Below are positions 6,515-15,721 of a DNA stretch of 64,000 bases, piece after piece. The stretch is taken from the NCBI RefSeq assembly GCF_000344135.1, contig NZ_BAOP01000002.1, positions 1 to 64,000 on the forward strand, written 5' to 3'. Position 1 is the stretch's first letter. The number at the start of each line of letters is the position of its first letter. The translations under genes and the position numbers were made by a program. The DNA comes from Gordonia malaquae NBRC 108250 (GTDB lineage: Bacteria; Actinomycetota; Actinomycetes; Mycobacteriales; Mycobacteriaceae). Under the pieces are notes generated by a model that did no database searches, was not told the origin of the DNA, and saw nothing but the letters and a program-made list of their open reading frames with translations.

Positions 6515-9500
6515 CTACTGACTGTTGCCCGGCGTGCGCAGCATGTCCGCAAGTCCGTCGGCGTCTGGAAGGTCGTCCGGTTCGAGCGTCACATCGTGGC
6601 GCACGTAGTGGAACGCCGCACGCACGCGGTTGATGTCGACGTCCATGAGCTGCGCCCACGCGACTCGGTAGGCGGCGAGCTGGACGAACAGCGATCCGCG
6701 TTTGGCGGGTTCGGGGACCGACCCCGTCTTCCAGTCGACGACCAGCCAGTCGTTGCCGTCACGGAACACCGCATCCATCCGTCCGCGGACGACGGTCTCA
6801 CCGATGACGGTCTCGAAGCCGACCTCGACCTCGACCGGGGTGCGGTCGGCCCACGACGACGCGAGGAACGCGGCCCGCAGAACCGCGAGTTCGTCGTCGG
6901 TGACGTCGCCTGTCGCCGCATCGGAGGCTCCGGGGAGTTCGTCCATGTCGAGCAGCCGCGTGGCTCCGAAGCGTCGTTCCACCCATGCGTGAAAGGCGGT
7001 TCCCCGTCGTGCGAGCGGATTGGGCCGGAACGGAACGGGACGCCGGAGTCTGGCTGCGAACGCCTGCTCGTCTGTCTCGAGTTCCACGAGCTGGCTCACC
7101 GACAGGTGCCCAGGCAGTTCGATGTCGACGACCGGATCATGGTCACGTGAATGCTCGTCGAGGAGAACCTCCACCTCGGCGCGCCACGCGAGGACGTCGG
7201 GATCGTCGGTGTCGGCGTCGTCGACGGTGAACAGTCCCTGTGCTGCGCGGGCCGCGGCGACCAAGTCGGCGGCCGCCGCCATCGGCGCCCGCCGTTCCCC
7301 GAGGCGGTCGACCGGCCAACTCACCGACACCTGCTGCGCGGTCAGCGGGTTCTTGACGTCCGGGTCGGGTGCGGGCGCTTCGACGTCGACGCTGAATGCA
7401 GTCGCGTCCACTCCCTCGACCTCCCCGGCCGCGGCACTGGCGACGAGTTCGGCCAGTTCGACGAAGAACGGGGATCCGCCACGCGGCTTGTCCCCGGTCT
7501 CCGACCAGTGATGCGCTGACACCAACAAGGTGCGCTTCGCCCTGGTCAGCGCCACGTAGAGCAGGCGACGGTCTTCGTCGAGCCTGCGGTCGGCGACGGC
7601 TTCCTTGTGTTCGTCGATGGCCGCTTCGAGCTCTTTCCGGTCGGCTAGACCGGCGAGGTCGATCGGCGGGTAGCCCTCCCCACCGATCCGGTCGGCGAGG
7701 TCGCCGCGCAACGACGCGGGCAGTTCCCGGGCCGAGCCCAGCCACGTGGTCTCGGCCTTTCCGCTCGGCCAGATCCTCTCGGCGACGTGCGGCATCGCCA
7801 CCACGTCCCACTCCAGTCCCTTCGCTGCGTGCACCGTGAGGATCTGGACGCGTTCCTCGGCCACCTCGACCCGACCCGCTTCCAATCCCTTCTCCACGAC
7901 TTCCGCGGTGTCGAGGAACGCGAGCAGCCCGGGAAGTGTCGCGCCGGAACGCTCGGAGTAGTGCGTGACGTAGTCGGCGAACGCGTCGAGATGCTCCCGA
8001 CCGGTCACACGTCCGCGCATGCGACGGGCCCGGATCTGCGCTTCGACGGCCACTCCCGTCGTCTGTTCGACGTCGGCGACGAGTTCGGGCAGCGGCTGTC
8101 CGATGCGACGACGGAGGCCTTCGAGCATCTTGCCGAACGTGACGATCCGCTCGTAGCCCGCCGCACTGTAGCGCCCTTCGGGCCCCGGGTCGGCGAGCGC
8201 GTCGCACAACCCCGCCGAGTCGACGGCCTCACCCGGCAGCGCCGCGTCGAGAGCGTCGCCCAGTGCGTCGGGCGTCGTGACGGCGCCGGTCGTGGGCGCT
8301 CCAGTGCCTGCAGCGAGTTCCCTGGCGCGTCGCCACAGCGCGGCGAGGTCCGCTGCTCCGAGCTGCCAGCGGGCGCCGGTCAGCAGTCGCATGGCCGCGG
8401 TGCCCGCCATCGGATCGGCCATCAGACGAAGCGTCGCGACGATGTCGGTGATCTCCGGGACGTGCAGCAGCCCGCCGATGCCGACCACTTCGGCGGGGAT
8501 CCCACGACGTTCGAGCTCCGCGGCGAGCGGCGCCGAGTCCTCGTTCCGCCGGACCAGGATCGCGGTGGTCGGCGGCGAGACCGAGTCCCGTTCGGCCGAC
8601 CGGTAGTAGTCCTCGATGCGGTCGGCGATCCACACGCGTTCGTCGACGACGGTGTCGGTGAGTGCGAGGCGGACCGTTCCCTCGGGCGCGTCCGGACGAG
8701 CACGCAGCGTGCTCACCGGAACACCCCTGCGCCGGAGTTCGTCGGACGTTCGATTCGCCAAGTACAGCGCGGCGTCACAGTTGCGCCAGCTGGTCAGCAG
8801 TTCACGACGGTGTGCTCCCGTGCCGTCGTTGCGAGGGAAGTCGAGCGCGAACCGCGGCAGATTGGCCGCGGACGCGCCACGCCACCCGTAGATCGACTGG
8901 ATCGGGTCGCCCACGGCGGTCACCGCGATCGACGGTGTTCCCGTCGGCTGCACGCCTCCGAACAGTTTCGACAGCAGAATCCGTTGCGAGTGGCCGGTGT
9001 CCTGGTACTCGTCGAGCAGCACGGCACGGATGCCCGAACGTTCCGCTGCGACCACCTCGGGATGGGTTGCGACAAGACGTGCGGCGAGCGACATCTGACT
9101 GCCGAAATCGAGCGCGCCCTGCGCCGTCATCGCCTCGCGCAAAGCGATGACCAGCGGAATCAACTCTCGGCGTTCATCGATGACAGCCTGGTAGCCGCGC
9201 AGTTTCTGACTGGGCTCGGCGCGTTGGCCAGGACCTTTGGGGAGAGTGTCGACAAGGGTGTACAGGTCTTGCCCGGACGCCTGTAGGTCGGTGATGTCGA
9301 CGAGATGTTCGGCGATCTCCGAGTACAGCCGCAAGACCGCCTCGGTCACCGACGACGGCACTTTCGCCGTGGTCAGCTCACCGGGCCACGACGCGACGAC
9401 AGAGAACGCCAGTTGCCACAGTTCGGTCTCGCTGAGGAGCGTCGACGTCGGTTCCACCGGAAGGAGGAGTCCGTAGTCGGCGATCAGCCTTCCCGCGTAC

Positions 9501-9886
9501 GCGTGATAGGTGCTGACCTCGGTGTCGGCGCTGCGCAGACGCGCCGCGAGCACACCGCTCGGATCCCATTCGAGAAGGGCCGGGTTGCCCGCGAGCATCG
9601 ACAACCTGCGCCGGATGCGGGCGGCCAGTTCGCTCGCCGCTTTGCGTGTGAACGTGAGACCGAGGATCTCATCAGGCCCGACGAGCTGGTTCGCGACAAG
9701 CCACACCACGCGGGACGCCATGGTCTCGGTCTTGCCGGCGCCCGCGCCCGCGACGACGAGCATCGGCTCCATCGGAGCCTCGATCACCTCGACCTGTTCG
9801 TCGGTGGGTGGCGGCAGACCGAGCGCCGCGGCGAGCGACCGCGCACCGATCTTCCCGCTATTCGAGCGCAGTCGAGAATCAGTCAT
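6515..9886 (-). CDS. adnB: AdnB subunit of the AdnAB helicase-nuclease
   Basis: A 1123-residue SF1A motor with C-terminal RecB-family nuclease; with AdnA it resects double-strand breaks in mycobacteria. Walker A A-G-A-G-A-G-K-T-E is near residue 50, Walker B L-L-D-E-Y-Q-D-T near 290, and H-A-A-K-G-L-E-W-D and A-L-T-R-A-K follow. The nuclease module has G-R-M-D and V-V-D-W-K-T-G near residue 1060. No Fe-S cysteines are present in the nuclease domain, unlike AdnA. The start overlaps the adnA stop by 8 nt. Confidence 0.95.
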   Translation of the reverse strand: MTDSRLRSNSGKIGARSLAAALGLPPPTDEQVEVIEAPMEPMLVVAGAGAGKTETMASRVVWLVANQLVGPDEILGLTFTRKAASELAARIRRRLSMLAGNPALLEWDPSGVLAARLRSADTEVSTYHAYAGRLIADYGLLLPVEPTSTLLSETELWQLAFSVVASWPGELTTAKVPSSVTEAVLRLYSEIAEHLVDITDLQASGQDLYTLVDTLPKGPGQRAEPSQKLRGYQAVIDERRELIPLVIALREAMTAQGALDFGSQMSLAARLVATHPEVVAAERSGIRAVLLDEYQDTGHSQRILLSKLFGGVQPTGTPSIAVTAVGDPIQSIYGWRGASAANLPRFALDFPRNDGTGAHRRELLTSWRNCDAALYLANRTSDELRRRGVPVSTLRARPDAPEGTVRLALTDTVVDERVWIADRIEDYYRSAERDSVSPPTTAILVRRNEDSAPLAAELERRGIPAEVVGIGGLLHVPEITDIVATLRLMADPMAGTAAMRLLTGARWQLGAADLAALWRRARELAAGTGAPTTGAVTTPDALGDALDAALPGEAVDSAGLCDALADPGPEGRYSAAGYERIVTFGKMLEGLRRRIGQPLPELVADVEQTTGVAVEAQIRARRMRGRVTGREHLDAFADYVTHYSERSGATLPGLLAFLDTAEVVEKGLEAGRVEVAEERVQILTVHAAKGLEWDVVAMPHVAERIWPSGKAETTWLGSARELPASLRGDLADRIGGEGYPPIDLAGLADRKELEAAIDEHKEAVADRRLDEDRRLLYVALTRAKRTLLVSAHHWSETGDKPRGGSPFFVELAELVASAAAGEVEGVDATAFSVDVEAPAPDPDVKNPLTAQQVSVSWPVDRLGERRAPMAAAADLVAAARAAQGLFTVDDADTDDPDVLAWRAEVEVLLDEHSRDHDPVVDIELPGHLSVSQLVELETDEQAFAARLRRPVPFRPNPLARRGTAFHAWVERRFGATRLLDMDELPGASDAATGDVTDDELAVLRAAFLASSWADRTPVEVEVGFETVIGETVVRGRMDAVFRDGNDWLVVDWKTGSVPEPAKRGSLFVQLAAYRVAWAQLMDVDINRVRAAFHYVRHDVTLEPDDLPDADGLADMLRTPGNSQ

Positions 9887-12800
9887 CGATCACCGCCTTT
9901 CCACGGAGCTTCGCCGGGCAGGCCGCCGTCAGCGAGCAGTGCCCGCATCCCGGGTTCGGCGTCGCGGTGAAAATCGGCCCGACGCTCGACTTCGCGGCGT
10001 CGCGTACCACGTCGAGCCATTCGGTCACCTGTTCCGGTGTCAGCGGCTCCTGCAGTCGTTCGGCAGCGCCCGTCTTCTTGTTCGCCGAGTTCACGTAGAC
10101 GAGGCGTCCGCCGCCCGGTTGGGTGGCGGGCACCCCGTCGACTCCACCCAGCAGCAGCGCCAACTGGTATGCGGCGAGCTGGGGATGCTGACCCGCGTCG
10201 GCCACGCTGATCACGGTCTTGCCGGTCTTCACGTCGACGATCACCGGGCGTCCCGCGTCGTCGGTCTCCAGGCGGTCGATCCGGCCGACCAGCCGGACGG
10301 GCATGGCGTCCGGCGAGTCCTGCGGCAGGTCGGCGCTCAGTTCCACCTCCACGCCCGCCTCGGTGAGTTCACCGCGCGAGATCCGGAGCCAGTCGCGGAA
10401 ATGCGTCAGCATGGCCTCGGCGCGTTCGAGCTCCCGAGCGGAGTACCACTCGGCGGGTGAACTCACCCGCCCCCACACCTCGTGAAGCGCTGCGGTCACA
10501 TCTGCCGGGTCCATCCGGCCCGCGACGGCCTGCACCAGGGTGTGGACGAGGGTTCCGGTGACGGCTTGTTCGGCGTCACCGTCGCGTCCGCCGTGACGTT
10601 CCATCATCCAGCGGAGGGAGCACCTGCTGAGGGCTTCCACATTCGACGGCGACAGCGACCGCGCCCCGCGGTCCGGAGTCCACAGCGGCTCATCGGTGCT
10701 CGGCCCGACGAGCCCGAACCATTCGGCCGGATCGGCGCCGGGAACTCCGGCTTGGGCAAGTCGAGCGATCAGCGTCGCCGCGGCCGACGTCCGCTCATCG
10801 GGGCCGTCGGCGATGCCTGCGAGTACCTGTTCTGTTCCCGCGACGACGGCCGCTCGCAGATCTGCGACCAGCGACGGGAGTGACAACACTCGAGAGACGC
10901 CCGGATCGAGCGGTACCTCGTCGGGTGCGCCTTCGTCGGTCGAATCGTTTCCGTACCCGCCGAGCGCGTCGGCGATCTCCGGGATGAACCGGGACGGCGA
11001 CGCATCGCCTGTACCGTCCTCGACGGCCGTCACGAGCAGTCTCGACCGCGCACGAGAGCACGCGACCAGCAGGAGTCTGCGTTCGTCGGCGAGCATCACT
11101 GATCCGCGCGAGATGGAGTCGAGTGCGTCGGCGTCCACACCGTCGAGGAGGTCGAGCAATGCCGGCGTGTGCAGGATGCTGCCGCGGCTGCGCAGCGACG
11201 GCCACAGGCCGTCGAGCACCCCGGGGACCGCGACGACCTCCCATTCACGACCGGACGCCGCGTGCGCCGACAGCACGGCGACGGTGTCGGACGCGGCCAC
11301 CGCCACCCGAGACTCTCGCGGGATCTGCAGTTGAGCGAGATAGTCGACGAATTCGGTGAGCGATGCCGACGGCAGATTGTCGGTGAACGCGCCTGCCGCC
11401 TCGAACATGGACAGCATGGCGTCGAGGTCGCGGTCGGCCTGGTCGCCAGTGCGTCCGCCGCGCAACGACCGCGCTCTCCAGCGCCGCTCCAGCCCGCTGG
11501 CCTGCCACGCTCGCCACAGGGTCTCTTCGACTCCGACGCCTGCCGCCGCCGCGCGCCTGGCGGCGCCCACGACTTTGATGACCTGCTTCAGCGACATCGC
11601 CTCGAAATCGGACATGCCGTCGAGGTAGTCGTCGGCGGCGCCGTCCACGCCGAGGGCGAGCGCGAGGGACGTCAACGAGTCGCGATCGATTCCGGCCTTG
11701 TCGTCGATCCGTCGGACTCCGCGCCGTAGTCGACGCAATTGAGCCGGGTCGGCCGAGCCGACCGGACCGGTCAGCAGGGCGATCACCTCATCCGACTCGA
11801 TCGTTCCACCGGACGCCAGACGGAGCGCGAGAGTGAACGCCTCAACGGCCCGCTGCCGATGGATCGGCACATCACTCGTCGGTGTCGCCATCGGGACTCC
11901 CGCCGACGAGAACGCGCGGCGCAGGGCGGGCAGCGCACGAGGCACGGAGCGGACGATGACCGCCATGTCGGACCATGCCACCCCGTCGAACAGGTGCGCT
12001 CGACGCAGCGCATCGGCGACGGCTGTCGCCTCCTTCGCGGTCGACGAGAACACCCGCACACTCGCATGTCCGGAACCAGCTGCGTCACCTGCCACGGGGA
12101 ACGGATGGGGACGTGCTCCGGGCAGGCGCGAAGCGAGCACCCGGCTGACGGCGTTGACTTGAGGACTGCTCCGATGGTCGACGTCGAGCATCACGTCGCG
12201 AAGACCGTCGCCTGCGAGATCGTCGGCGAATCGTGGGCTGGCGCCGCGGAATCCGAACACCGACTGGTCGGTGTCGGCCGCGACCACTGTGGAGTCCGAC
12301 CCGGTGCCGACCGCCTCCACGAGCCTGGCGGCCTGCGGATCGAGATGTTGAGCGTCGTCGACGAGGAGATGGCGGATGCGCTGTCGTTGTGCGGAGAGCA
12401 GTCCGTCGTCTGTCGCGAATGCCGACAGTGCCGAACCGATGAGCTCGGCGGCGTCGACGGCGGTTGCACTCGCGAGGGGCGCGTCGAGCCCTACGGCGCC
12501 CCGCAGGAGCATCCCTTCCTCGTACTGGCGATACGCGTAGCCTGCCGCGACCCACTCCGGACGGTTGAATCGCTGCCCGAGTTCAGCAAGATCTTCGGGT
12601 CCGAGCCCACGTTCGGCAGCGCGCATCAACAGGTCTCGCAGCGCCTGCGCGAACCCGTCTGTGGTCAGCGCCGGACGCAACGACGCAGGCCAGTAGTGCG
12701 CACCGTCCTCGACGTCGCCCGCAAGCAATTCGCGCAGGACGACGTCCTGCTCCGATCCGGTCACCAGTCGAGGCGGCGGATTCCCGTGCGCCTGCGCCTG

Positions 12801-13181
12801 CAGACGCAGGACCGCGAAGGCGTACGAGTGGACAGTGCGCACCAGTGGTTCGCGCAGTGCGCCGCCGAGGCGGCCGCCTGCGGACAGGACCCGTCTGGTG
12901 ATCTCGTCTCGGAGCGCTGTGGCCGCCCGCCGATTTGCCGCCAACACCAGCACCGACTCCGGGTCGATCGACCGGTCCATCAGTCGATTCACCGCGGCGT
13001 CCACGATGAGCGCCGTCTTTCCGGTGCCCGGTCCCCCGTGGACGCGGTACGGGTGCCACGGCCTCGCCGGATCGGCGACGTGCGGCCCGTGCAGCACCGG
13101 AGCGACATGGTCGGGCCAGGTTCGCAACTCCACGTTCGTCGACGCGGCGGCGACGATGAGTCGAGTCTCGGAGCGGGCCAT
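9879..13181 (-). CDS. adnA: AdnA subunit of the AdnAB helicase-nuclease
   Basis: A 1100-residue motor-nuclease paired with AdnB. Walker A G-G-P-G-T-G-K-T is near residue 45; Walker B reads L-L-V-D-D-A-Q instead of D-E-x-Q. The C-terminal nuclease has G-R-I-D-R-L and V-I-V-D-V-K-T-G-K. Four cysteines bracket it: C854 and the cluster C1079-x2-C1082-x5-C1088, the pattern of the AddB-like Fe-S nuclease. I chose the ATG at 13181; longer forms to 13262 would overlap the divergent lipV start. First gene of the six-gene minus-strand run. Confidence 0.94.
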   Translation of the reverse strand: MARSETRLIVAAASTNVELRTWPDHVAPVLHGPHVADPARPWHPYRVHGGPGTGKTALIVDAAVNRLMDRSIDPESVLVLAANRRAATALRDEITRRVLSAGGRLGGALREPLVRTVHSYAFAVLRLQAQAHGNPPPRLVTGSEQDVVLRELLAGDVEDGAHYWPASLRPALTTDGFAQALRDLLMRAAERGLGPEDLAELGQRFNRPEWVAAGYAYRQYEEGMLLRGAVGLDAPLASATAVDAAELIGSALSAFATDDGLLSAQRQRIRHLLVDDAQHLDPQAARLVEAVGTGSDSTVVAADTDQSVFGFRGASPRFADDLAGDGLRDVMLDVDHRSSPQVNAVSRVLASRLPGARPHPFPVAGDAAGSGHASVRVFSSTAKEATAVADALRRAHLFDGVAWSDMAVIVRSVPRALPALRRAFSSAGVPMATPTSDVPIHRQRAVEAFTLALRLASGGTIESDEVIALLTGPVGSADPAQLRRLRRGVRRIDDKAGIDRDSLTSLALALGVDGAADDYLDGMSDFEAMSLKQVIKVVGAARRAAAAGVGVEETLWRAWQASGLERRWRARSLRGGRTGDQADRDLDAMLSMFEAAGAFTDNLPSASLTEFVDYLAQLQIPRESRVAVAASDTVAVLSAHAASGREWEVVAVPGVLDGLWPSLRSRGSILHTPALLDLLDGVDADALDSISRGSVMLADERRLLLVACSRARSRLLVTAVEDGTGDASPSRFIPEIADALGGYGNDSTDEGAPDEVPLDPGVSRVLSLPSLVADLRAAVVAGTEQVLAGIADGPDERTSAAATLIARLAQAGVPGADPAEWFGLVGPSTDEPLWTPDRGARSLSPSNVEALSRCSLRWMMERHGGRDGDAEQAVTGTLVHTLVQAVAGRMDPADVTAALHEVWGRVSSPAEWYSARELERAEAMLTHFRDWLRISRGELTEAGVEVELSADLPQDSPDAMPVRLVGRIDRLETDDAGRPVIVDVKTGKTVISVADAGQHPQLAAYQLALLLGGVDGVPATQPGGGRLVYVNSANKKTGAAERLQEPLTPEQVTEWLDVVRDAAKSSVGPIFTATPNPGCGHCSLTAACPAKLRGKAVIDD

Positions 13182-13245
13182 GCACACATGGAACCACGGC
13201 CCTGCGACAGTTCTGCGCGGGGTTCGCGTCCGTAGACTGGCTCCC

Positions 13246-14061
13246 ATGGTCGACGCCTCCACCGGACATCAGACGATGCACACCCACCTGATCGGTTCGG
13301 ACGAACCGGACGCGCCGATCGTCGTCGCACTGCACGGGCTCACCGGGCACGGAAAACGATGGCAGTTCCTCGCTGCGGACCATCTGCCCGAGGTCCGGAT
13401 GATCGCGCCGGACCTGCTCGGCCACGGCTCCAGTTCGTGGGAGCCGCCGTGGGCGATCGCCGACCAGGTGGCGGCGCTGTCAGAAGTGATCGACGCCCAT
13501 GTACCCGCAGGTCGGCGCGCTGTGGTCGTAGCGCATTCGTACGGTGGCGCCGTGGCCATCCGGCTGGCCCACGCCCGGCCGGATGTGGTCTCCGGGTTGG
13601 TCCTGCTCGATCCGGCCCAGGGCCTCGACCCCGCGACGGCCCGCGAGTACGCGGAGTCGTCCCTCGCACACTGGGGTTATCCCGACGCCGCCGCGGCCGC
13701 CGCGGCCAAGCGGATGGAGGGATGGGAGAACGTCCCGCCACACATGCTCGATGCCGAGATCGCCGAGCACCTGGCACCGACCGATTCCGGAACGGCCTGG
13801 CGCGTGTCGGCCCCCGGCGCCGCGGTCGCATGGAGTGAGATGGCGCGACCCTTTACCCTTCCTCCGGCCGACCTGCCCACTCATGTCGTGGTCGCCGATC
13901 GTGTTCAACCGGCGTTCGTGCGCCCGGACTTCTTGACCGCGTGTGCGGAGGAACGCGGCAGTTCGGTGACAGTCCATCACGTCGACACCGAGCACATGGT
14001 CCCGTTCCTCGCGCCCGATGTGACAGCTCGACTCGTCCGTGACCTGATCGCGCAGATCTGA
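13246..14061 (+). CDS. Alpha/beta hydrolase (LipV-like)
   Basis: A 271-residue alpha/beta-hydrolase, probable esterase or lipase. The oxyanion region is H-G-L-T-G-H, the nucleophile elbow is A-H-S-Y-G-G (serine), and the catalytic His is in D-T-E-H-M-V-P near the C-terminus. No signal peptide. A -10 hexamer TAGACT (13233-13238) lies 7 nt before ATG with no Shine-Dalgarno, so the mRNA is probably leaderless. Position matches Rv3203 (lipV), divergent from adnA. The natural substrate is unknown. Confidence 0.85.
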   Translation: MVDASTGHQTMHTHLIGSDEPDAPIVVALHGLTGHGKRWQFLAADHLPEVRMIAPDLLGHGSSSWEPPWAIADQVAALSEVIDAHVPAGRRAVVVAHSYGGAVAIRLAHARPDVVSGLVLLDPAQGLDPATAREYAESSLAHWGYPDAAAAAAAKRMEGWENVPPHMLDAEIAEHLAPTDSGTAWRVSAPGAAVAWSEMARPFTLPPADLPTHVVVADRVQPAFVRPDFLTACAEERGSSVTVHHVDTEHMVPFLAPDVTARLVRDLIAQI

Positions 14062-14063
14062 CT

Positions 14064-14354
14064 GTGGCCCCGGTCACCGAGGATCAAGTCGAGGCGGTCC
14101 GGGCGCTCGTCGCCGCCATACCGCCCGGCAGTGTGCGGACGTACGGCGACCTGTCCTCAGAGGTCGGACTCGCCAGCCCCCGGATCGTCGGCTGGATCAT
14201 GCGGACCGACTCGGCGGATCTGCCCTGGCATCGAGTGGTCCCCGCGTCTGGCCGTCCCGCCTCCGGTCTCCGATCCCGCCAACTCGAGAAGCTCCGCGCC
14301 GAAGGCGTCCCGATCGTCGACGATCGGGTCGTGATGAAGTCGGCTCGGCTGTAG
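14064..14354 (+). CDS. Alkyltransferase-like (ATL) DNA-repair protein
   Basis: A 96-residue protein with only the DNA-binding domain of O6-alkylguanine-DNA methyltransferase. The active-site P-C-H-R-V is P-W-H-R-V-V here, so it cannot accept an alkyl group; ATL proteins bind O6-alkylguanine and flag it for nucleotide excision repair. R-T-Y-G-D-L and the arginine-finger-like region S-P-R-I-V-G are kept. GTG start 2 nt after the lipV stop, so the two are probably co-transcribed, as in Rv3203-Rv3204. Confidence 0.9.
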   Translation: MAPVTEDQVEAVRALVAAIPPGSVRTYGDLSSEVGLASPRIVGWIMRTDSADLPWHRVVPASGRPASGLRSRQLEKLRAEGVPIVDDRVVMKSARL

Positions 14355-14380
14355 CCGACAAGACGTTTCGACTCGCTTCG

Positions 14381-14458
14381 CTCGCTCAACGGGCAGGAGA
14401 AGCGGGCTCGCTCAGCGAGCAGGAGGAGTCCGCCTGCTCAACGGGCAGGAGGAGTGGG
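14381..14458. repeat. Three tandem 26-bp imperfect repeats
   Basis: Units at 14381-14406, 14407-14432 and 14433-14458, all 26 bp, share a core CTCAACGGGCAGGAG (middle unit CTCAGCGAGCAGGAG). The array fills the gap between the convergent ATL gene and the TIGR02569 gene and ends exactly at the latter's stop codon. The preceding CTCGCTTCGCTCGCTC is a low-complexity motif of the kind common in Gordonia and Rhodococcus spacers. No hairpin terminator is obvious, though GCTCGCTCAGCGAGC in the middle unit is self-complementary. Confidence 0.8.
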
Positions 14459-15307
14459 CTACACCATCATTCGGACGAGGTCGACGACCCGGAGCAGGCC
14501 GGGCAGAGCGCCGGACGTCGAACGCGGGTGCATCGCGTGGACGGCGAGACGGAACATGGTGGCCCGAAGCATCATCTGCGACCACTCGCGGTTGTCCGAC
14601 CAGCGTTCGACGAGTTCGTCCTCGGCTCCGCCCCAGGCGAGGGCGTCCACGACGATCACCGCGGACGCCCACGACGCCGGACGCCAGTACGGAACGATGT
14701 CGGTGATGGCGGGGGCCGCCGCTCCCGCGAACAGAACGGTGCCGAACAGGTCGCCGTGCACCAACTGGGACGGCAGGTCGACGGGGCGACGGAAGCCTGC
14801 GAGAGTCTTCAGTTCGGACAGGCTTCGACGGCCGTCCTCCGACTCGGGCTCCGGCATTCCCGCAGCTCTCGCCGAACGGAGCGGAGTGTCCTCCCATGCG
14901 GCGCGGTCGGCGGCGATGAACACGTCGACGTCGGTGAACGGCGGTGCGGGCGGCTGAAGGAGGAAACGCGGCCGCTCGAGCTTCGCTGTCGCCGCGTGAA
15001 GGCGATCCGCGACGGCCAGGACCTCGTCGTGTCTCGGCTCGGGCGAGCCTGCGACGTACGTGTCCGCTCGCCACCCCGACACCACGTAACGTCCGTCGGA
15101 CGCCCGCATCGGGCGCGCGATGCGCATGCCCTCCACGTACAGGTTCTCGCGCGCCGTCGCAGACCATGCTGCACGCGCGCGGTCGGGAACCAACGTCAAG
15201 ACCACTTCGCCGACCCGCCAGCCGACACCTTCCATCGCGATCGGCGGGTGCGCGGTCAGTCCGAACGTGGTCAGAACCTGCGCGGGCGGTTCGACGATGG
15301 TGGTCAC
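14459..15307 (-). CDS. TIGR02569 family protein (kinase-fold-like)
   Basis: A 282-residue protein matching the actinobacterial TIGR02569 family (Rv3205c). It has a fold reminiscent of aminoglycoside phosphotransferases: L-V-H-G-D-L-F-G-T-V-L and T-D-I-V-P-Y-W, with the usual Asn of HGDxxxxN replaced, so catalysis is doubtful. GTG start at 15307 with TAGTCT (15314-15319) 6 nt upstream, suggesting a leaderless mRNA. Function unknown. Neighbours moeZ and DUF3152 are conserved in the same order in mycobacteria. Confidence 0.82.
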   Translation of the reverse strand: MTTIVEPPAQVLTTFGLTAHPPIAMEGVGWRVGEVVLTLVPDRARAAWSATARENLYVEGMRIARPMRASDGRYVVSGWRADTYVAGSPEPRHDEVLAVADRLHAATAKLERPRFLLQPPAPPFTDVDVFIAADRAAWEDTPLRSARAAGMPEPESEDGRRSLSELKTLAGFRRPVDLPSQLVHGDLFGTVLFAGAAAPAITDIVPYWRPASWASAVIVVDALAWGGAEDELVERWSDNREWSQMMLRATMFRLAVHAMHPRSTSGALPGLLRVVDLVRMMV

Positions 15308-15369
15308 GTCGCCAGACTACCCACGCATTGAGTGGTTATCGCGCAGCGACACCGTGAAACACGTAGACG

Positions 15370-15648
15370 TCAGCTCGCTTGTGTCGCATACCTCTTGGCT
15401 GCGCGCTCGCGAGCCTTGGCGGCCTCGACATCACGGTCCTTCGGGGGCGCGGCCGTCGTCAGTTCATCCATGAGGCGCCGCGTGATCCCCGCGATCTCGT
15501 CGACGGCCCGCTCGAACGCTTCTGCGTTGGCCTGACTCGGCGCGTTGTAGCCGGACACCTTGCGCACGAACTGCAGGCTCGCTGCCCGCACCTCGTCGTC
15601 GGTGACGGTCGGCTCGAAATTGAACAACGGCTTGATGTTGCGGCACAT
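15370..15648 (-). CDS. DUF2277 family small protein
   Basis: A 92-residue cytoplasmic protein beginning M-C-R-N-I-K-x-L-F-N-F-E-P, the conserved opening of DUF2277. The family is widespread and uncharacterised. The middle is helical and contains F-V-R-K-V-S-G; the C-terminus is Lys/Arg/Ala rich. The ATG at 15648 has AAAGGGA upstream; an earlier in-frame ATG at 15675 would displace the conserved N-terminus. Confidence 0.85.
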   Translation of the reverse strand: MCRNIKPLFNFEPTVTDDEVRAASLQFVRKVSGYNAPSQANAEAFERAVDEIAGITRRLMDELTTAAPPKDRDVEAAKARERAAKRYATQAS

Positions 15649-15721
15649 GATCGAATCCCTTTCCTCTGCCTCCATCGTGCCCCGTGCACCGTCGCGCGAC
15701 CAGTGCTTCGAAACAGTCAGA

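Noticed and set aside
5329..6633. 434-codon plus-strand ORF over the K+ channel
   Set aside because: Antisense shadow of the K+ channel, which has a clear pore and RCK domain.
7787..9286. 499-codon plus-strand ORF over adnB
   Set aside because: Antisense shadow of adnB with no family resemblance.
11739..13235. 498-codon plus-strand ORF over adnA
   Set aside because: Antisense shadow of adnA, Arg-rich composition, no ribosome site.
13182..13262. Longer AdnA start at 13262
   Set aside because: It would extend into and past the lipV start and its -10 and add residues not typical of AdnA; ATG 13181 is cleaner.
14381..14458. CRISPR array
   Set aside because: The three 26-bp units are contiguous with no spacers, and no cas genes are near.
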